Below the pieces are notes generated by a model. It worked only from the letters and a program-made list of their open reading frames with translations. It ran no database searches and was not told the DNA's origin. A stretch of DNA of 64,000 nt from the NCBI GenBank assembly GCA_001600455.1, contig BCKC01000009.1:868001-932000 (forward strand), in the 5' to 3' direction. Numbering within the stretch: the first letter of the stretch is position 1; each line of letters begins with the position of its first letter. Below are positions 58,188 to 64,000 of the stretch, in pieces. Origin of the DNA: Endocalyx cinctus. Taxonomy: Eukaryota > Ascomycota > Sordariomycetes > Amphisphaeriales > Apiosporaceae. The position numbers and the translations under genes are program-made.

Positions 58188-61166
58188 ATGGCGGCGACAG
58201 ACCGAAATTTAAATGATCCTTTTAAGAATTCAGTTGATACAGCAAGTACTAGAGACGATTGGGAAGATTGGGAAGAGGACGATGATGCGTCAACAGTTTC
58301 TGGTCACCGTACTCCCAACCTGGTAGATGTATCAGACAATACACCACTACCACGCAACAACGCTACTCAAAACAATGCCCGCAGTCTCCAGTCTCGATAC
58401 TCTGTTCAAAAGCCTATTAGAATAAAGTCCAAGGGAAGACAAAGGGCCCAGAATGCGAAAGCTGGTATAAAGGTTGTTACCGATATGTCATCTTTTCAAC
58501 AACAAGGGCCGCCACCACAGCAGATAAAGCCGACAGCGAACAAAGGCGAAAGTGGGAGAAATACAGGCAATTTCGTCAATGCCGCTGCTCTTCTGGCTCT
58601 TGAAGGGGAACCCACATCAGCCTCCATCGGTAGTTTTTCGTGGTTAAAACGAAAACAGAATCTTGCCAAAAGTAAAAAAGCAGGTAAAGCACCAGTCAAC
58701 GAGTTCGCAGAAGATCTCTCGCCAGCCGCGAGACCTATTGTAATTGGAATATCGGTACCATCCGAAACCCTTAGCGAACATCAAGTTAGCCCTCATACAG
58801 CTGTCATCGAAACACCAATTGATATGCATAATTTTTCTCAACGACACGCCACAAATAACGGAACACCTTCTACGCCGCAGCAACCTCTTCGCTCGGTGTG
58901 GTCTCCCGATACTGAAGCCAGCGAATCGCCATATCATAGCGGCAGGCCGGCTTCCAGTATTTACTCTCAGGCAACTGGGTTTGGTGCATTCGAGAGAGAT
59001 ACATACGTACCCCCAGTCCCTGCCTTACCGACAAATTTAAAACCCAAACCTGGCATGGGCCTGATTGAATTCGACGAAGATGATGATAACAGCAGCCCCT
59101 GCACTCCTTTTGAGGAGGACAGTCCGGTCGCGAATCGAAAACCCCAAACATCCAAGGCGGCAATGATAAGCCCCGAAAGTGCTAGCAGTCGCTCGCACGG
59201 GTGGTGGGATCATGTAACAACTCCCTTCGTTCAACAATCTACTGGCAATCCTTTCCGACAGCAACCACAAGTAACTGGCTCCAGCGCTATAACTCCTACG
59301 GAGGAATGGTGGAAAGGAGCCGACGAGAAAAAGAAGCCGGGTCCAAACCCGCCTGGCCTCGCTATAATAAATCCATCGTTGCTCCAACCGCAGTTTACCG
59401 CCTCCTCGGTCGCTTCTACATCATCATCTCAAGCAGGGCCATCTCGTACTCCCGAGTCGCAGTCCGAAAAAGCACGGATTCTGCTCGAAGAGAACCATGC
59501 CCCGACAGAACAGCCACCGCCGTACTCGCCTCCAAAGGAAGCCCCCGCGAGTCAAGTCAAATATGCCGCCGTTCTTCCTCCTTCGCATCATACCTCCTAC
59601 GACCAGCCGGTGCCGTCTCCAGGCCCAATGACTCCTGGTATAGCTGGAACTATGACTTCGCAAGGAGCTATCCAGATGGCCGACATTCCTCTGACCCCAG
59701 GAATACCAGCACCGCCGAACGCAGTACTTCCAGACCGCGCTCCGGGATCGTATAGGACCGGTGATCACTTCTACGACGCGTCGGGCAGCGCTAACAAAAC
59801 TGAACGCCAGCGTCGTCGTCATGAAAAAGAGGACGTCGTAGCGAGGAAGGTCGGTGGATTTTGGCGAGGTCGTGGCATTTTCCCCGAGGAGGGATGCTTC
59901 GGACGGAGCGGTCGAGAAGGTAGAAAGAGGCGTCGTATTTGTCTGGGCATCATCGGAGCTGTGATTGCGGCCATCATTCTCGCGGTAGTGCTGGGAGTTG
60001 TCCTTACACGACACACTCTAGTAGCGACATCTCCAAACTCCCCGCAATCCTCATCTGCTCCGGATGCGACGCCGACCGTGGAAGCGTCTTCTATTTTTCT
60101 CAATCTGACCGACTTTCCTCCGATTCCCACGGGCGTCGTAACAATTACCGGCCCTAATAACTCGGTTTCTATTCCTGGATGCGTCGAAGACACGGCTCCC
60201 GAGACGGCATGGTCGTGCTCGTTACCCAAGGACGATCAGGCCTCGAACGCTCCTTACGCGGCCAACCAACCAGAATTCATATTTCAGATCCAGTACGATA
60301 ACAACACTCAGGCCTTGTGGAATGTTACGGACGACGATGGGAATTTCCTGCTTGACGAAGGGATCGTACCGAGTCCATCGGCGCCTTCCACTAAGGAGAT
60401 GACGTTTCTCGGAAATACGACCGACCATATCGTGTCGAGTTTGAAAGCCGGAGAAGCGACGCCTTTCTACATCAGCGTTCTCAAATCGGTCGACGATACC
60501 GTGGGAGATAACGTGCTGACGCGTCGCCAAACGAGCGGAGATCAAGCAACCAGCAACGCGGATCTTGGTAGCGGCGTGAACCTCACGGAGCTGCTCCCGG
60601 CGCCCGATATCCTATCTGACGGAACGATCGCCCCGGCGCAACTATTCCCGCACCCGACGAAGCAGCCCATCCGGCTATTCGACCGAGGGCTCGCGACGGA
60701 GCACTACGGGTTCTACAGCTACTTCAACAAGCAGACGTTCCTGTCAAACCGGAACAAGACGGTTCCGCAGGACGAGGACGGCGGCTCGACCATAACGAAC
60801 GCGACCTCGCTCGTCAACTTCGAGCAGACGCGATTCCTCGTCAAGATCTGGACCAACGGAGGCGACGACATGCCGCTCCTGCCCAGCAAAGAGGGCGCGC
60901 TCAACCCCATGCCCTACCCCGTCACGGTCACCGAGGATATCCACGGCGGCAATTTCAACGACAAGATCACCTTCATCTACGGCATAGACGGCGCGACAAA
61001 ACAGGTCAACGTCTCCGATAACAAGCTCATCGTCGCTAACGCCGCGTTCCGAGGCACGCTCATCAACGACAAGAATGATCCCAACTTGTCACTGGGAGGC
61101 GTTGACGGTGGTACGGGCGGTTGTAGGTGCGAGTGGATTAACTTCGAGGGGTCGGATCCTTCGTAA
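58188..61166 (+). CDS. Large single-pass membrane protein, disordered N-terminus
   Basis: The single exon encodes 992 residues, with the start at ACC-ATGG (58188), a good initiation context; an upstream in-frame ATG at 58152 is weaker. The N-terminal 580 residues are polar and Ser/Pro-rich (DDWEDWEEDDDAST near the start, PPPYSPPKEAP later) and end in a basic cluster RKRRR. One membrane segment follows (ICLGIIGAVIAAIILAVVLGVVL, about 585-608). About 380 residues beyond it contain several N-x-S/T sites and end in GCRCEWINFEG. The positive-inside rule predicts a type II protein with an extracellular or lumenal C-terminal domain. It resembles conserved fungal hypothetical proteins that start with a DWEDW motif. 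Function is unknown. Confidence 0.85.
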   Translation: MAATDRNLNDPFKNSVDTASTRDDWEDWEEDDDASTVSGHRTPNLVDVSDNTPLPRNNATQNNARSLQSRYSVQKPIRIKSKGRQRAQNAKAGIKVVTDMSSFQQQGPPPQQIKPTANKGESGRNTGNFVNAAALLALEGEPTSASIGSFSWLKRKQNLAKSKKAGKAPVNEFAEDLSPAARPIVIGISVPSETLSEHQVSPHTAVIETPIDMHNFSQRHATNNGTPSTPQQPLRSVWSPDTEASESPYHSGRPASSIYSQATGFGAFERDTYVPPVPALPTNLKPKPGMGLIEFDEDDDNSSPCTPFEEDSPVANRKPQTSKAAMISPESASSRSHGWWDHVTTPFVQQSTGNPFRQQPQVTGSSAITPTEEWWKGADEKKKPGPNPPGLAIINPSLLQPQFTASSVASTSSSQAGPSRTPESQSEKARILLEENHAPTEQPPPYSPPKEAPASQVKYAAVLPPSHHTSYDQPVPSPGPMTPGIAGTMTSQGAIQMADIPLTPGIPAPPNAVLPDRAPGSYRTGDHFYDASGSANKTERQRRRHEKEDVVARKVGGFWRGRGIFPEEGCFGRSGREGRKRRRICLGIIGAVIAAIILAVVLGVVLTRHTLVATSPNSPQSSSAPDATPTVEASSIFLNLTDFPPIPTGVVTITGPNNSVSIPGCVEDTAPETAWSCSLPKDDQASNAPYAANQPEFIFQIQYDNNTQALWNVTDDDGNFLLDEGIVPSPSAPSTKEMTFLGNTTDHIVSSLKAGEATPFYISVLKSVDDTVGDNVLTRRQTSGDQATSNADLGSGVNLTELLPAPDILSDGTIAPAQLFPHPTKQPIRLFDRGLATEHYGFYSYFNKQTFLSNRNKTVPQDEDGGSTITNATSLVNFEQTRFLVKIWTNGGDDMPLLPSKEGALNPMPYPVTVTEDIHGGNFNDKITFIYGIDGATKQVNVSDNKLIVANAAFRGTLINDKNDPNLSLGGVDGGTGGCRCEWINFEGSDPS

Positions 61167-61919
61167 AAGGAGGGGAAGGTTGATATTATTGGCCTCGATC
61201 ACTTTTTTTCTTTTTCTTTGACTATTACGATTTTTTTCATGAAAGCAGCGGCATTGGAAAGCGAGGAAAGGAAGGTATCAAAAAATTAACATTTCATCAA
61301 AATGGGAGGGGACTGGTTTTTGACCACATCATCATCATCATATGCAGCTCCTCCTCCAGTATATACATACATCTACTGCATTTGAGTGTCCAGGGGTGTT
61401 GGAATTTGGGTTTTTCTTCTCTTTACTTCTTTTTCTTCTCTTCATGCATATACCATCAACTTTTTTAAAGACACTTAATTAATTCATAAACAGCGGAAAA
61501 TAAAAGACTCATTTTATAATCATTAAACTAAACTCTGATCGTGTGTTTGTGTATCACTGGATACTTGTCCTACATGTTCCTTCCCCTTTGTCATTTGCTT
61601 CAAACGAATCCATCCATTCATGTAACCCCACGATATCTCTCATTAGATGAGAAAATCAGTCCTAACCATCTTTTTTTCCCTAAGATTATGCAGGAATGTC
61701 TTAATAAAAAAAGAAAAGACGAGAAGATTCATCCTAAGTATTTTCTCCTCTTCTTTTCTTTGCTCGATTTTTAGATTTCCTTTTTTTTTTCGGTCATATT
61801 CCACTCCAATACAAACACCCATTCATTCTTTTTCTCTCCCTCTTTTTATTTTTTTTTTCTTTCTCTTTCACGCATATGCAGAAAACAAGACTCTGGGGTT
61901 AGAAAAAAACAGTGTCTGC
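61167..61919. other. Intergenic, convergent 3' ends
   Basis: Very T-rich spacer. A 233-codon plus-strand frame (61647-62348) runs over poly-T/poly-A tracts antisense to the last exons of the next gene and is a shadow. Confidence 0.6.
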
Positions 61920-63616
61920 TCACTCGACACGAAGAACGCGGTAAGTGTTGTGGTTCGCCCAGTGCGCGGCCGCGATGTAGATAATAAACCCCAGTTTCCG
62001 ACCGAGCGGTTGTTCCGGATGGAAGGCCTGCAACGTCTCACGATCGGCGTAGCTAACCCATACGAGGCAGAAGATATTGATGAGACGGAAGAGTCTTTTT
62101 TTTTTTTTTTTGGACCGGGTCGTTTCATTATCAGCAACACGTATTTTTTAGTTTACCAAAAAAAAAAAAAAAAAAAAAAACACGGGATTGGAGAGAAAAA
62201 GGAAACTAACTTACATGTTGATCGAGTACAAGACGCATCCGAGATATTTCGTCGTCAGCGATACGTTACTTTCGATTTGCATCATCGTGGCCGCCCAGGT
62301 CAGAACCGGTGCCCACATGAGCGCTATTACAAACTCGCACAAGACTAAATGGCGGACGCGGAAGACGCGGCATGCTGATATGGGGAGGGATAGGGTGCAG
62401 ACGATGAAGGCCGCCTGGTGTAGAGCGACACATAGGTCTTAGGTTAGTAGTCATACGTTATACAAGATCTCGCCTTCTTTTTTTTTTTTAAAAAAAAAAA
62501 AGCTGTTCAAAGTACGAGGTAGGAAATGGGATGAAAAGGAAAGAAGATACTCACGGTAGCCACAAGACAATACATCCTGTATTGCTTCCAGGCCATCCAC
62601 GCGAACACCAGACCCATCAAGGCGAACCCCCACTGCGCCGCGCCGGCCAGGATCCAAAAGAGGAAGAAGGCGTGCGCGAGCCGCCGGCACGAGCCCGCGT
62701 GCACGCCGTTCCAGTCCCGATAGCCGTCGCCGGGCCCGAAGTCGCTCCGCCAGCACTCGCGCTCGCCGGCGGCGCCCTCGTTCGCGAGGAGCCAGTCGCG
62801 CGTCTCGGCCCGGCAGGCCGGGTCGTCGTCGATCGGGTGCGTCGGCCACCCGCACACGAAGCACACGAAGCACCGATCGCCGCACGCGCGCTTCAGCCTC
62901 CGACCGTGCCGCGCGAGGTACGCCGACGCGTAGTAAGCGCCGCCGTCTTCGTCGTCCAGGAGCGGCAGGCGTTGGGTCCGGAAGCACCAAGGGCAGATCG
63001 ATTTCCACGGTTCCGTAAAGGGCACCGTCTTATCGTAGACGAGGTGGTGAAAAGTCGGGCCCAGCGAGAGACATTCGCGGCAGACGCGGTTCAGCTTCTC
63101 GTCCGTCAGCTTGAGCGCGTTGGTCGTGACGTACAGGGGCGAGGTCCGCTCGTCGGCGCCGACGCCGTACGTCTGCGTCTGGTTGATCTGCCCGCGCCGG
63201 ATCTGGGCCGGGCTGGGCGGCCAGACGCGCGGGAGGGGCGGCGGGAGGGCGCACGCGATGAACTGCTTGCGTAGGTACTCGTGCGTGACGATGGACCGGT
63301 AGATGCGGCAGGTCTGGCGCAGCGTCATGATCCCGGGCACGTCGAGGTACGCCATCACCATGAACTGCAGCTCCCAGGGCATGGCCATGAGGTGAAATGT
63401 CTTGGGTTGGCGGACTCGCGGCCGTGGTTGGGCCACGTTTTGATTCTCCCGATCGACCGTGACTGTTAATCCTCCCCTTTGATCATGGCCTTGTTCTTCG
63501 GGGATGGCCGAGAGACGTCTGTTGTTTGGCACTTCTTGGTGACGTTGATGTAAAGGCAGGAGGGGAATGTCGTTGCTGTTCTTCTTCTTGGTCTTCTTGC
63601 TGTTGCTAGAGGCCAT
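61920..63616 (-). CDS. F-box-like protein with Cys-rich centre and several membrane segments
   Basis: Three exons (63616-62555, 62414-62215, 62094-61920) give 478 residues. After a basic, disordered N-terminus comes an F-box-like block (MAMPWELQFMVMAYLDV, LRQTCRIYRSIVTHEYLR). The centre has CxxC pairs (CREC, CPWC, CFVCFVCG) that could bind zinc. The C-terminal third has four or five hydrophobic segments: HAFFLFWILAGAAQWGFAL, LMGLVFAWMAW, AAFIVCTLSLPIS, FVIALMWAPVLTW and INIFCLVWVSYA. An F-box joined to a membrane anchor would suggest an SCF-type ubiquitin ligase adaptor on a membrane, which is inference. The second intron contains a 22-nt poly-T and ends in a 16-A run before the AG, an odd acceptor. 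The joined frame across it is well supported. Confidence 0.75.
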
Positions 63617-64000
63617 TGTAACTTGTTCTTGTTTAAGGATTTTGATGGTGTTTTGGTTTGCCTGTCTTTCGATATTTATTATTTATTTATTATGTTTTCC
63701 TTTTCTTTTATGCTTCTGTTTTTTATTGAGTTGAAGTTCTCTTGTCAGTATGTATTTGAGTAGGTAGTGGCCAGGTTAATATGTATAGGCCGATAAGATG
63801 GGACTGATGTATGAATGGAAAATGGGGAAAGAAAAAGCAAACGAAAATTTTCTATAGTAGTGGTTATTTAACAGTCCTTCGACCTTTAAACAAGTAGGAA
63901 TACAAAATACGAGGCTGGAAAATTTTGATTAGTTGTGTGTTTGTTTGTATGTGTGTGAGGAGAGAGCGCTCCCGCGGACGAATTCTTCACTTATCAAATC
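63617..64000. other. 5' flank of the F-box-like gene
   Basis: T-rich promoter-type sequence with TTTA repeats and a GTGT run near the window end. No gene is recognised. Confidence 0.55.

Noticed and set aside
61647..62348. 233-codon plus-strand frame
   Set aside because: It is antisense to the F-box-like gene's last exons and runs through poly-T and poly-A tracts.

Overview
The window is nuclear DNA of a filamentous ascomycete (Pezizomycotina, probably Sordariomycetes; the class is inferred from gene content only). Signs are short GT-AG introns of about 60-180 nt with CTAAC-like branch points, compact conserved housekeeping genes, two fungal-type 2EXR proteins, an FRE-type ferric reductase, long AT-rich intergenic stretches with homopolymers, and one 225-N assembly gap. 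I rebuilt the exon structures by hand. For every spliced gene reported as intact, the summed exon length is a multiple of three.

Left part (1-16 kb): an FRE-type ferric reductase (minus) is followed by a gene-poor stretch. From 7.0 to 11.3 kb lies a graveyard of oxidative enzymes: a broken P450 (minus), a broken short-chain dehydrogenase (minus) and a second broken P450 (plus), which looks like the remains of a small accessory or secondary-metabolism locus. Next come a tRNA-like Pol III unit, a two-exon small secreted cysteine-rich protein (effector-like), a small membrane protein, an initiator tRNA-Met and a coiled-coil relic.

Conserved core (15-29 kb): BUD23 (18S rRNA m7G methyltransferase) and an SVP26/TEX261 ER-Golgi protein are divergent. 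A J-domain protein and an SR/His-rich membrane protein are also divergent. A PRA1 protein sits head-to-tail against an acidic basic-tailed protein whose start lies inside or next to the PRA1 3' end. A thioredoxin-PITH protein (TXNL1 type) follows; its active site has lost the first cysteine.

Middle (29-49 kb): an empty 4.6-kb stretch, two 2EXR proteins flanking an intact SDR, an SDR relic with a Trp-to-stop change, a minisatellite, a G-patch protein, a long Gly/Ser/Pro-repeat orphan containing the gap, and a protein with QPGLEV repeats.

Right part (49-64 kb): a secretory-type membrane protein with a large Pro/Gly/His repeat, LSM4 (first exon is the ATG alone), a mitochondrial-type PPR protein, a large single-pass membrane protein, and an F-box-like protein fused to several membrane segments.

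Most lively observations: the assembly gap whose two edges are an identical 38-bp sequence that restores the reading frame when overlapped; the degenerate TXNL1 active site; the Met-rich ectodomain of the ferric reductase; two stop-free, multiple-of-three introns; and the PRA1/acidic-protein junction. I found no CRISPR array, no intact transposon and no unambiguously new multi-gene system.
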